Of a DNA stretch of 64,000 bases, positions 14,001 through 25,867 are shown piece by piece (positions within the stretch are counted from its first letter, which is position 1; the number at the start of each line of letters is the position of its first letter). The notes below the pieces were generated by a model that saw only the letters and a list, made by a program, of their open reading frames with translations, searched no databases and was not told the origin of the DNA. The DNA comes from Trichoplax adhaerens (lineage: Eukaryota > Placozoa > Uniplacotomia > Trichoplacea > Trichoplacidae). Made by a program: the position numbers and the translations under genes. The stretch covers positions 7,930,482 through 7,994,481 of the forward strand of contig NW_002060947.1 in the NCBI RefSeq assembly GCF_000150275.1, written 5' to 3'.

Positions 14001-17000
14001 CTGGTGCCAAGGAGCAACTTCCATGTGTTCAACCCGAGATCAGTGCAGTTCTAACAATCGATGGATAGGTTACCGTTGTCCTAATCCGACCATTACTAGT
14101 ATATCGCCATCTTATGGACCACTAGAAGGAGGCACGCCAATTACAATTAAAGGAATAAATTTAGGATCGCGCTTTAGTGATGTTACCCACATTACTGTTG
14201 GAAGAATAAAATGTCAAACTATTCCTAATAATTACAAAATCTCTCATCAGATTGTCTGCATTACGGGAAATAGTAGTAATAATTTATCGTCAAGAATTCA
14301 CTTGGATGTATTTGGAATAACCATTAGTAGCCAAGAAAACTTTCACTACTTGAATCCAATCGTTAAACAAATCTTTCCTATTCGTGGACCAAAATCAGGT
14401 GGCTCCGTCCTTACTATTATGGGCAACAATCTCAATGTGGGTAATAATGTTGTGGTGACTGCAGCTGGAATTCCATGCAAGCTCTTATGGTAATTTTTTT
14501 TTGATAACATTAAGTTTTGGCCTAATATTAACGCCACCAAATCATATAAATATAGAATACTATAACACTGCGTGCAACATTGATTAGGGTTCTCACTCAG
14601 CTTTTGAATATACTCAATTTTTTAGGAGAAATGAATCTAAGATAGAATGTATTACAAGTCGCCTATCTCAAATCATAGCAACTCCAAGCAAAGGAAATCG
14701 GATGGCACCTTTAGCGGCGGGATCTGTAGTCATTTCTTATGATGGTAAAGCACATCGGAAAAGCTCCGAAAGCTTTGTGTACACCAATGATCCAACCTTT
14801 ACCGATTTAAATCCACCGAGAACTATTCAGAGGTGATTATTGTGACTCTCGCTTGTAATCAATATGATGGAATAGCTTTTGTATTAAATTAACTAATTTT
14901 AAATTTATTAAACTACTTCATATCACAGCGGCGGATTGACTATCAAGATTACAGGCTCAAACTTTAATTCTATCGTCAAACCAGTCATGTTTGTCATATT
15001 ATGGCTTAAAAGCGGCAATAGAACAGTCTATAGCGACTCGGTGAGTAATACACGTAGCTATCCTCATGTTAATGCTAAATTTACGGAATTTACTACCTCC
15101 GATTTCATTATTAATGCTCATTAATGAATATTAAATTCCAATTATACTTCAACTAGGTATGCGATAATTCCATTCCAACTGGAGCTACTATGTACTGTAA
15201 ATCGCCCAATATTTCGCCTTATGTTAATCGCTCAACTCTTAGCTCTCAAGAGATTAAAGCTAATATCGGATTTATCATGGATGGAGTCAAGTCTATGGAA
15301 CGCTTGTATGTTGCTCAAAGGAAGGAAAGTGCTATTGCTCTGTCACCTGATCCAGTCATTTTCAAATTCGGAAGGAATCCACACAAGCACGAAGGAAAAA
15401 TACTTGCTATTAATGTAAGCTGATAGAATCATGAATTTTTAATGTCAGTCTAACCTAATCATTTCTCTACTAAATCGCTTAATAGTTACTTAGCTTGTTT
15501 CTAATCATAAATACCGTAACGGCCATTTTTGTGCAACTTAGTGTATAGCAGTTATAATTAAAATTGTTACAAGAATCGGAAAAATTTATTTTTTCACATC
15601 GTTAAACTCATGCATAAATCTCTATTTAGGGTTCTAATTTAATTGAAGCTGCAACGCGTAGCGATTATCGAGTTCATATTGGTAATCATGAATGCCAAGT
15701 ATATACCGTAAAAGAAAAAGTAAGCTTACTCTTTAAAATTCAAGTAAGACTATTCAATCGAATAATATTTGTAACTAATTCTTTATCATTACCGTTAAAG
15801 GCAATCTTGTGCGAATTACCAGTAAATAAAATTAGCACAAGAGCCGGAGAAGATTATCCAAATGTTCACGTAAGTATTTAATTACACTCATTCATACTTA
15901 TGGGTATTAAATAAATCTAGAAATCAATGTTCCTTTCTTCTTGTAGTTTAAATGCTTGTAATCTCATCGATTACGATAATCGCCGTCAATAAATTTTGAA
16001 AGACTATTTTCTATGCTATTCAATTTAGGTTTCAATTGGTAACTTGAAATTTCATGTCGGTCGCTTACGTTACGAAGTAAAAGAATTTCCAGTTATCCCA
16101 TTGACCATAGGAAGTATTGCTGGAGGAGCTGTTTTGATCATCGTTACTATTTTAGTGATAATTTATCATCGTCGTAAGGTCAAAAGTAACAAGGAACATG
16201 TGCTGAATATTAGGCAAAAGTACGATGAAATGGGCCAAACTTTAGCTGGAGAGTGTCGTCGAGGTAAAAATAAGGAAATGATGCAAACATTGGTTATATC
16301 AAAATTTGAATAATAGTAGAGTGCCGTAGTAGCAGATTTCTAATATATGATTATTCACATTTTCAATTTAGCCTTTACTGAACTACAAACTGGAATGTGC
16401 GATTTAGCCAATGATCTAGATGTTAGTGGAGCTCCTCAGCATCCATTTAGAGTCTACATCCATAAAATGCTCTTTCCTAATGTTAAGCATGGCGAAATGC
16501 ATCCAGTTTTTGCACCTATTAGCGTCAGAGGAAGTAGGAAATCACGCCTTGAAGATAGCCTATCATCATTTCTAGATCTGCTTCTACGCGATAAATTTTT
16601 AATCACTTTTATCGCTACGTTAGAAAAGCAACCAGATTTTAAACCCAAAGATAAATGCAATATAGCATCGTTCTTAATTGTTGCATTGCACGAAAATATG
16701 GACTATGTTACCAAAGTTTTGATGAAATTATTAATAGAAATGATACGAAAATTACCACCTAAAGGCCAACCTCAACTCTTTCTTAAGAGAAATGACTCCA
16801 TTACTGAAAAGTTACTTTCCAATTGGTTAGCTCTATGCTTATACCAATATTCTAATAAACGTTTTGGTCAGCCATTGTACTTACTTTATCACGCTATTAA
16901 GCAACAAATCTCTAAGGGTCCAGTGGATCAAAAAACTGGCGAAGCACGTTATTGCTTAAGTGAAGAAAAACTTCTTCGTGAACAAGTAGACGAGACTGAA

Positions 17001-18194
17001 ATTTCAGTTATGGCATCCATTGGTGATGGACAACAAATTAGTTTGAAGTTATTCGATTGTGATACAATTACGCAAGCTAAAGAAAAAATATTAGATGCTA
17101 TTTATATTAATCAGCCATATAGCGCGCGACCCAGTGTTGCAGAATTTGAATTAGAAGCTGTTACAGTACGACATGGTCAACCACCATATCGATTGCCAAT
17201 GTTTGATGAAGACAGTAGTAATGAAGTTTATGAAAATGGATGGTATAAACTTAACACTATCGGCCATTACAAAATTACGGACAACACAACTTTAAAATTG
17301 CATCGTGTCTATAATCGTAATTCTGACACCTTTTCTATATCAACAACTTATCAATATACTCGTCCATCGCGTAATCAGCTCCATGCTCGCTATAATAATG
17401 TTTCCAATCAAGTTACTCTTGGTGGCAATAAAGAAAATCTTTCTCAACCATTGCCTAATCAAGTTCGTGAGAAAGCATTCCATTTAATGAAGCATAGCGA
17501 TTCTAATACCACAAATGAGCGTATCCTTCCAGAAGCTTTCTTAATGTGTCTACTATTGACCAAGGGAACTCTACAACAGTATACTCAAGATCTTTTTGAG
17601 TCGTTATTCACTTTGCCCCATCATTCCAATACATTTCCACTAGCAATTAAGTATCTATTCGATTTTCTAAACAGCCAAGCTAGCCAAATGCAATTTAATG
17701 ATCCAGCTGTGGTTAAATCGTGGAAAAACAATACACTCCCATTACGATATTACATCAATATTATTCGCAATCCGCAGTTCTTATTTGATATTGACAAATC
17801 GCCAATTGTAGATTCATGCCTGTCAGTAATTTCCCAAGCTTTCGGTGATGCTTGCTCAGTATCGGACACTAAAGTCAGCAAAGATTCTCCTTCTAATCGA
17901 CTACTCTATGCTCGTGAAATACCAAGATATAGGGATAAAGTAGCAGAATTTTATAAATCTATTCAAAATTTACCAACCGTTTCTGAGAAAGAGATGATGA
18001 AAGAAATGAAATTATTGTCTGAAACATTGAAAGATGATCTAGACAAGTCATCGGCATTACTACAATTATATGATTATGCCTATAGCAATATTAAAGCTTT
18101 CGAAGACAACTTACGAAATGCTAACTTAGTCCATTTGTTTGATGTGTTTGTGAATAGAGTGGTTAATGGGCTACAAGAAGATTCCACATGTTAG
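11021..18194 (+). CDS. PLXN: Plexin 1 (semaphorin receptor, plexin A-like)
   Basis: Single-pass receptor of about 1,912 residues that would bind semaphorins outside the cell and signal through an intracellular GTPase-activating domain. Exons: 11021-12175, 12362-12541, 12652-13690, 13919-14489, 14626-14832, 14929-15040, 15157-15414, 15630-15719, 15801-15869, 16029-16263, 16372-18194. A leucine-rich signal peptide (start MATINCNNRK) precedes a Sema domain to about residue 490. Three PSI modules follow (DPLCGWC; CVWC; ECGWC) and IPT repeats with GPLEGG and GPKSGG motifs. One membrane helix is near 1250-1273. The cytoplasmic part begins FTELQT and holds GAP segment 1, a Rho-binding insert ([18 protein letters not shown]) and GAP segment 2 with LPLRYYINII and KDSPSNRLLYA. 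The GAP arginine pair reads KR (1444-1445). The third intron lacks a canonical donor. The whole cytoplasmic region is one exon. Confidence 0.95.
13691..13918 (+). other. Plexin 1 intron 3 with apparent non-GT donor
   Basis: The in-frame join needs exon 3 to end GCA-G and exon 4 to begin TT-ATG, placing the intron at phase 1. That is the same phase and place (a split Val before the third PSI module) as intron 10 of plexin 2. The sequence reads GCAG|TGTTAG, so the donor is TG, or GT only if shifted one base with a CA acceptor. The acceptor TTTAACAG is normal. Using GT and AG literally would shift the frame. A missing G in the assembly, a real polymorphism or a non-canonical intron are all possible. 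Confidence 0.7.
16372..18194 (+). other. Single exon encoding the plexin 1 cytoplasmic GAP/RBD region
   Basis: One uninterrupted 1,823-nt exon covers about 607 residues: GAP segment 1, Rho-binding insert, GAP segment 2 and the C terminus ending DSTC. The homologous part of plexin 2 is divided among 17 exons (29644 down to 25868). The entry point of this exon (phase 1, before FTELQT) matches plexin 2 exon 14 (phase 1, before FAELQT). The exon therefore appears to be the product of loss of all later introns rather than an unrelated gene structure. Confidence 0.85.
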
Positions 18195-20761
18195 AATTAT
18201 AGTTAAGCTAAACAGGATTAATTCATTGCCATTTATAAATGAACTACCGCGTATTACGATATCTCGTTTACGTATAATAGCTAGATTAAAATTGGAAATT
18301 CCCTTTAAGAATAGAGCAACTAGTCTATGTAAAGCTCTAATAGCTATGCAAAGTTCTTCTATAATTATCAGCGTGCTTATTAGTAGATTCATTTTCCGAT
18401 CTAATCATCTAAGTAATTCTCTATCCTTATCATGATGTATATATATATATCTATGCCTCTCTATGATATTTACTTACTAGTTATATTACTATAGTCTATC
18501 CTACTGGGCTTTAACCAAGGATAATTTAATTGCAGTTATACTTATGAGCTGTTTAATTGTTTATAGTATCATTTTGTAAATAGGATTATAACATCATTTG
18601 AAGTTGTAAAATTTTTATTCATATATTCTAAACAATCATATAGTAATTGCATCTAAGAAGAAATTATATTATGAATATACGTTTAGTCTAAATCATAAAT
18701 TTGTACTAATATTAGACGCCGTAACATACTGCAGTATCACTATATATCTCCATAGCGTTAAAAAGAACGCATAAGATTTCCCTACTTTTAAATAAAGAGC
18801 AAATTTTTTTTATATTTTGCTGCTTTATGGTTGCTCTATTGACATCAGATTTTTATGAATTCATGAAGTTATTATCCGTAGTGTAAATCAAACTAATTTT
18901 AATTTACACCTACACATATTATAAGTCCTCGAAAATAGTTTATGCATGCTATACAAGTTACCATGCTAAGCAGATTAGGTAATGTTAAAATTTCCGTTGC
19001 CGAAGTTCTGTCTCACTTTAGTTTTCATCAATACCGTCGTCAAGACTATGTTATGTGGATGTTTTATAGCATGCAGATAATTTCACAATCATGAATGGTA
19101 GATTAAGCCATCTTAAAATTTCTCTTATTATTTGCCAATGTATAAATAAAGACAACATAGTTGCTATACTTTGTGGCCTTAGATTTCCCTACTTTTAAAT
19201 ATAGAATTAATTTCTTCACATTTAATTGCTTTATTATAACTTTGTTTGCATCAAATTCTCCTAAATCCAGATTAATTGATCAAATATCAATAATGCAAAC
19301 CTTTACGCTATTAATTCACTTTATACATTTTATAAGTTCCCAAAAATACTTTATAGATGTTCCACACTAAGCTGATTAGGCCACGTTGATATTTCCATAA
19401 CTAAAATTCTTTGTCATATCAGTTTGGCCATATAATGCAAACTCTGACGCTATTAATTTATTTTTATACATTTTATAAGTTCCCTAAAATAGCTTATACG
19501 TGTTCTTCACTAAGCTAAATAGGCCATGTTGAATATTTTCATATCTAAAACTCTTTGTCATGTCAGTTTGGCTAATGCAGATGTCAAGAATATACAGTTA
19601 CTATACCTCGTCAATATGCGAGTATGTAGATAATTTTACCATTATGGGTGATTGATTGGGCCATATTAAAATCTTTCGTAGTCTTCTGTATTATCGGGTT
19701 GTAATCGATACCAATTATAATATTTTACTTGGACATAGTATATGCTTAATAAACTTGAATATGCAAAATACTCTCTCAAATCTAATACACTACCGCGATT
19801 AAAAGATTGTACGTATATATATGAAGTTATTAAATTGAAAATAAATGTATTGTAAAAATAAGCCGCGGGATATATCTTTGAGAATATCTTGTGCTAGTAT
19901 ACGAGCGTAGATGGATATTCATAGCGAATACTTTTGAAACAATAATTTAGATTAAACATGATTGTAAAGCAGAATAATTAGACGGTACTATTTGGTTTAG
20001 GTCATTTATATCAGATTACTCTAACAAAGATGATATTGTTCCTTCGGCTCTAACGCTTGCTTTCTAATTAGCTTTACATAACATCCTACTAATTCTCAAA
20101 TGACTGCAAGTAACGACTATTTATTCCGCAGTTTAAAACATTAGCTAGAATAATTTGCTGCATTTCAAGCCACGCCAGTTGGTTTCTTTGACAAATAAAA
20201 TGGGGCAGTGAGGTGGCCAAGGCCTGCAGAATCAGCTATCGTTAAAGCATTCTACGCTTACAAATCCATTGCAGTTTTACAAATTCACCTTACATAGAAT
20301 GTCAACGATGTCATTCTGACTTTGATCAAGACCAAACTAAAATGAAGCTTATTCAGAGAGCAGAAAGAGAATAGGACAAACATTGAAGGCGCTTTAATAG
20401 CCATTGCGAGAATGGATTGAATAGACATTTTTATTGTTATGCTGTCTTTTAAATCGTACAAGCTGTACATCCAATTGCTGATTTCACACTTTTCTGGCCA
20501 GGCATATAGAAAGCAACAGCTAATCAATCATTTTAATTGCAAGATTATGGAATAAACACTAGAAAGTGAGTTAGCCTATCCTACGAGTAGGTTAAAAATA
20601 GAACTTTGAATAACGCATCTGCTAGCCATAACTATACTGGGTTAACATTATGATATCGATCCACAGCATAGCATGGTCGATGGTCTACACCCAATGGAAA
20701 CAAGCAGAAGACAATCCTGTCTGAATATACATAAAATAAGTGTTGTACTAGGTCGCTTTAC
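18195..20761. other. Intergenic between plexin 1 and NDUFA12, with weak repeats
   Basis: This is the common 3' flank of two convergent genes. A block containing AGATTTCCCTACTTTTAAATA followed by GCTTTAT recurs at about 18775 and 19182. A block of type ACACTAAGCTGATTAGGCCA followed by TTTGTCATGTCAGTTTGG recurs near 18960, 19365, 19510. A possible short exon ends at a stop at 20374 (see findings). No convincing gene otherwise. Confidence 0.4.
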
Positions 20762-21931
20762 TTATTCCTTTTGTGGAGGAGACCAAGAATCGATCTTGCG
20801 CCGAGTAGTACTATATGGTACATATTCCCTATATGATCCGGTCATATTTGATTTATGTCCAGATAGAAATTTACGTTCAACAGGGGGATCAATCGTTGGA
20901 GGGTCGTCCGTCATGAAATGGATCCATCGATGCCTAGAATGCAAATTCAGAGTGGAAGTAATGAGTAACATCGCAAGGCGCCATGTTATGAGCAATATCG
21001 GTAAATATTTTCTGCGCTACCCAGACTCTAGCTACAGTAGGACACATCTCATCACAAAGTCAAGCAACAAATAGTGAAAAAAATGGATACAACAATCACC
21101 GCAACATCAGACTATCACTTATCGATGGGTTAAGAAAGAGTGCACTATAATACAAAGGGCTGACTTTAAACATTGTTCTGATCAGAGTGAAAGTGAAAAG
21201 GTTATTTTAATATAGCTTGATTGAGGATGTGGCCGAATATTCCTGTTCGATTTACTTAGCCTTGTAATATCCTACTATACACTGTAGTGTCGACAGTATC
21301 CACTCGTCTATAATGCTCTACCAATATAGTGACTGCTAAAGGCATCGATTACAACAGTATCAACAGCAATCGTAGTCTTATGAATGTATCGAATAGTAAA
21401 TACTCATCCGTTATCAGTTGAACTAGAAGAATATTGCCATCAAAATGGGTTCTAGCATACCATTCAGCTGGAATATCGCTAGCGTCGTATTTCCACCAAT
21501 CCTTGTAATCTACCCATCGATGGCGAGCTATTGAAAAATTGGCAAAGACACGCAAAGTTGTAACCCATTGATTGATCTAGTATCATCTTACAACGCTATC
21601 ATTCCACTGGATGGTGTATCGATATCTACATCTCAATTATCCTACAGTAGTTGAACAAGTCGAGATGATCTTACCTACAAAATAGTTTTTATTTTCATAA
21701 TACTTGTTTCCATATTTGTCTTCACCCACTAACGCTCCAAATTTTATAACACATTCCCTAGTTATGATTGAAAGAATGGAAAAAGATTGAGCTTACAGTC
21801 TCTTCTCCTTTCTATTGAATAATCGATTTGGACTTGATAGCTCACCGAAACATCTTGGATATCCCCCAGTACCATCCGGTGGGGCGCGTAAGGACTTGAA
21901 CCAAGGAAGTAAATTTAGTCGTCTGCGCCAT
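20762..21931 (-). CDS. NDUFA12: NDUFA12, mitochondrial complex I accessory subunit (B17.2)
   Basis: Encodes a 135-residue homologue of NDUFA12, an accessory subunit of NADH:ubiquinone oxidoreductase on the matrix side of the mitochondrial inner membrane. Exons in reading order: 21931-21846, 21757-21675, 21527-21461, 20933-20762; 408 nt in total, every junction in phase with GT-AG. Visible family signatures are [37 protein letters not shown], and near the end [11 protein letters not shown]. The N terminus ([10 protein letters not shown]) is short. Length is close to the human protein (145 residues). It lies between the tails of the two plexin genes, with the tandem arrays at 21993-24290 on its promoter side. 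The start context CAATATGGCG is typical of housekeeping genes. Family assignment is from remembered sequence but is strong over most of the length. Confidence 0.96.
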
Positions 21932-21992
21932 ATTGAATTGCAGCCGACAGCTTTTCAACGGGCAGTGATCGATTGAAAACAACGGGGCTGTA

Positions 21993-22073
21993 GTCTAGTC
22001 CGGTCTAGTCCGGTCTAGTCCGGTCTAGTCCGGTCCAGTCCAGTCCAGTCCAGTCCAGTCCAGTCCAGTCCAG
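21993..22073. repeat. Decamer/pentamer array TAGTCCGGTC then CAGTC
   Basis: Four to five copies of CTAGTCCGGT pass into about eight copies of CAGTC/CAGTCC. The array ends about 60 bp upstream of the NDUFA12 start codon, so it lies in or next to its promoter or 5' UTR. Such short GC-containing arrays stand out against the AT-rich surroundings. A role in transcription is possible but not shown. Confidence 0.9.
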
Positions 22074-22589
22074 TACCGACTGCAGACGGGTAATGGTATA
22101 ACTTGATACTGTTACTGTAGTGGATACCATAGAGTTCAGTAGAAACCCTTCAAAAAATAGGTTAGGGATAACACAGCTGGACGCCGGTCTGCGCCGTCTC
22201 AGTGAGTCCCCCACTGGGAGTATGTTTCGTAACAGTCTGTATGGAAGCTAGAAAATCTACCTATGTGTTTACTATCATCAGGGACTACTGAGAGAGAGAG
22301 AGAGTAGTCCGGTGCTGTCATCAACTCCTGCGAGAAGAAACCTGGACTATGCCTCAGACGGATGGACTTGGTCCACAAACGAATTGAGGTTGCGTTGATA
22401 TGGAAAAATGACTACTTAGTATGGATCTTTCGAGTCTGTTTTCTACAGTATAGCGTTGGTACTAGTTTAAATAGCATTTACGATCTTATCTAGCAGTTTC
22501 CAAGCAGAACTTTGGTAATATAGTATATATATATTTACTAGGTAATGATAAGATTCGATATGATATTATTTTAGAAAATAACATTCAGT

Positions 22590-23610
22590 TCAGAATCGAC
22601 TATCGTCATACTTCAGTACTGTCGTAACGAAGTGTTTGGCACAATATTTTAACGAGATGGGTCCCAAAATGTCTGTCCGTCCTAGAGTAATCAGCCCAGA
22701 TTCTTCTTTTGGTAGTCCATACTGACTCAGTACAGCCTGTGTGAACTCACTGCGTAGTAGGTCTGGGCTGATTTTTCCCTCGGACGGATGGACTTTCTTG
22801 ACCAAATGAGGTCTTGTCTATATCAAAAAAATGATGAACAGCTCTTACTGTAGCATTAAAAACTGATGAACAGGCTGTAGTATCGATCTTCGGTGTCTAT
22901 TTTCTATGTCGGCTCTCTTCATACTCCAGTAGTGTCATAGCGAAGTGTTTGGCAAAGTATTTTGGTGAGATGAGGCAGAAAATGTCTGTCCGTCCAAGAG
23001 TGATCAGTCCGGATTCTTCTTTTGGTAGTCCATACTGACTCAGTACAGCCTGTGTGAACTCACTGCGTAGTACTGTAGGCCTGGGCTGATTTTCCCCTCA
23101 GACGGATGGACTTTCTTGACCAAATGAGGTCTTGTCCATATCAAAAATGATTAACAGCACTTACTGTAGTATCGATCTTCGTTGTCTATTTTCTATATCG
23201 GCTCTCTTCATATTCAAGTAGTGTCATAGCGACGTGTTTGGCAAAGTATTTTGACCAAGTGAGTCCGAAAGTGTCTGTCCGTCCAAGAGTCATCAGCCCA
23301 GATTCTTCTTTTGGTAGTCCATACTGACTCAGTACAGCCTGTGTGAACTCACTGCGTAGTAGGCCTGGGCTGATTTTTCCCTCGGACGGATGGACTTTCT
23401 TGACCAAATGAGGTCTTGTCCATATCAAAAAGATTAACAGCACTTACTGTAGTATCGATCTTCGCTGTCTATTTTCTATATCGGCTCTCTTCATACTCAA
23501 GTAGTGTCATAGCGAAGTGTTTGGCACAGTATTTTGGTGAGATGAAGCAGAAAATGTCTGTCCGTCCAAGAGTGATCAGTCAGGCACTGTACAGTACAGT
23601 ACAATGTAGA
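22590..23610 (-). repeat. ~290-310-bp tandem repeat carrying a minus-strand open frame
   Basis: The unit is anchored by AGTCCATACTGACTCAGTAC at 22714, 23027 and 23316, spacings of 313 and 289 bp. A fourth copy begins near 23480 and is truncated at about 23584, where it runs into GTACAGTACAGTACA. Copies 1 and 3 keep a minus-strand frame (22590-22805 and 23186-23443) with the shared peptide LRSEFTQAVLSQYGLPKEES. Copy 2 has a 5-bp insertion (TACTG) that breaks it. A weaker fifth copy may lie near 22320-22410. The frame may mark a duplicated, now decaying exon of unknown identity; I recognise no domain. Confidence 0.8.
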
Positions 23611-23705
23611 TTATAGAATTGTAGATCAGTAAACAGACGGACGGAAAGCAGTGCTACACTACAACTCTGTCTGTCTGAATTGATGGATTGCCATCCTAAT
23701 TTCAG

Positions 23706-24290
23706 GCACTTACTTTCGAGAGACTTCTACTCAGAAGTGCCTGCAAATTGGATGCTTAGCTATTCTACTGTAGTAGTCCATGATATCAAGGGTAGAGTGT
23801 GATAGACGATTTTGGTAGTAGTGCATAGTTAGTATCACTTTCGAGAGACTTCTACTCAGAAGTGCCTGCAAATTGGATGCTTCGGTATTCTACTGTAGTA
23901 GTCCATGATATCAAGGGTAGAGTGTGATAGACGATTTTGGTAGTAGTGCATAGTTAGTATCACTTTCGAGAGACTTCTACTCAGAAGTGCCTGCAAATTG
24001 GATGCTTCGGTATTCTACTGTAGTAGTCCATGATATCAAGGGTAGAGTGTGATAGACGATTTTGGTAGTAGTGCATAGTTAGTATCACTTTCGAGAGACT
24101 TCTACTCAGAAGTGCCTGCAAATTGGATGCTTCGGTATTCTACTGTAGTAGTCCATGATATCAAGGGTAGAGTTGTATATTTTCGTGGGCAACAATACTG
24201 ACATTAACCAAGTCTAAGATTCAGATAGATGACAAGAGTGTGATAGACGATTTCGGTAGTAGTGCTTAGTTAGTATCACTTTCGATCATG
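23706..24290. repeat. 125-bp tandem repeat, about 4.5 copies
   Basis: CTTTCGAGAGACTTCTACTC occurs at 23713, 23838, 23963 and 24088, exactly 125 bp apart. The copies are almost identical (TTAGCT versus TTCGGT in the first is a visible difference). The last unit is interrupted by about 65 bp of unrelated sequence at 24173-24238 before its tail resumes. No stable frame; a young minisatellite-scale array. Confidence 0.95.
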
Positions 24291-24299
24291 TTGATATCA

Positions 24300-25867
24300 A
24301 AACAGCCGAAAGAGGAATCTAGGTAGTAATAATCGAGCTCTACTTGTACGTTACTTTGACCATGGACTACTAGGAGATTTAGTCAATGATATGACTTTCG
24401 ATATCTGATCAACAAGAATTGAATAAGCATCGATCAAGCTCTACAGCAATTTGTGTCACTTTTGATACACGTATTCCACTTTTAGTCTATGAAAAAGGCT
24501 ATTACTTTTATCCTTGTTCATATCAACCTAGATGCCTCCAATCGTTGTATTGTCAACGAAATTCTCCAAAGGATTACTTAATGTTCATTTCCCCTCGTAG
24601 TAATCATGAATTCAAGCTATTTTCCCCTCTTGTCAAATTATTGCGATCCACGAAATGATTCCATGATTCACTAGCCCTATACGAAATCCATTCGCTTAGT
24701 TCATACAATAGGTATTGCTTCCCTGATATGCATTTAATAATTATTATCCTATTTTTTTGTAATTAATTTTGGTATTCTAAAACGAAGGCAAGTTTTAAAA
24801 TTAATTTTTTGTATAACAGAACCTCTTCTCTCTAATAACATTAGCAGCCAAATGAAGACATCGATCCGTAGTATTCTACTGTATCTTTAACGGCTAATTG
24901 TATCTAGTCAATGGTACACTATATCGCAATCATTCTCTTCATATCATTATTCTTGCAACTTTGTCCGTTATATATATATACACTTTGGTAACATTGCCCG
25001 TAAATCGGTGCTATAACCGATCATTACTAGAAAAATTTGAGATATAGAAACTAGAAAATAAGTAGAAATTAATTCTTTAAATTGTATTGACTTCATTTTA
25101 TTAACTTTATCATTATCATAATACAATGGTAGAACGTTCAGACTCACCATCACATACCACTTTAGTATTATTTACGATTTCTATATATCAATATCAAATA
25201 ATAAAGTTGTCAATGTAAACTTATACCAGTAAAGCCACATTATTAATTAATTCTATCAAGCGGTAGTTAACTCAACGATTTGAAATTCAATTGTAAAAAT
25301 TTCTTTTCGACGCTTTCAGTGATGATACACATACATTCAGTATATTGAGTATAAAAGATGAATGGCAAAATATGCCTAAAGCATCGCTTCCATGACTTAT
25401 AAAATTCCATTGAGTTGTGGTAAAATTACCATCTAATCACCAAGGAATGGGTATACGTAGGAATAGGATAGTGTTGAACGACCATTTCAATAGTAAAATA
25501 CGTACAAAATCATACCATTTGCAATCTATTATAAGAGTATCTCGTACCAAGTACAAAATACAGTGTTATAATAAATCAAATTTTCTACAAGGCTATATAA
25601 AAATGTACATTACGGTAGTTAATATGGACTATATCAAAGCGTGAGAGAGTTATACTATGAAAAGCTGCTGATATAGCAATGAATCATATAGTTCAAAATA
25701 CTTATAGCATATAGTCTATGCCAGTAATACGGTGTGTTAGATGATATCTTTCTTTATAGCATAAGGTCATGTCAATATATATATATATATAACAACAAAA
25801 TTATTAAAGCGGTGGATACAAGAAAAAAATTGTCATTTGTTGAACTATCTATTAATACGCTCATATA
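24300..25867. other. Intergenic 3' of plexin 2, no gene recognised
   Basis: AT-rich, with short TA microsatellites (for example 25779-25791). The minus-strand polyadenylation signal of plexin 2 should lie here; an AATAAA on the minus strand near 25095 is one candidate. Nothing else supportable. Confidence 0.35.

Noticed and set aside
20673-21074. Plus-strand 133-codon open frame
   Set aside because: It lies opposite NDUFA12 exon 4 and is a shadow of that real coding exon; it has no motif of its own.
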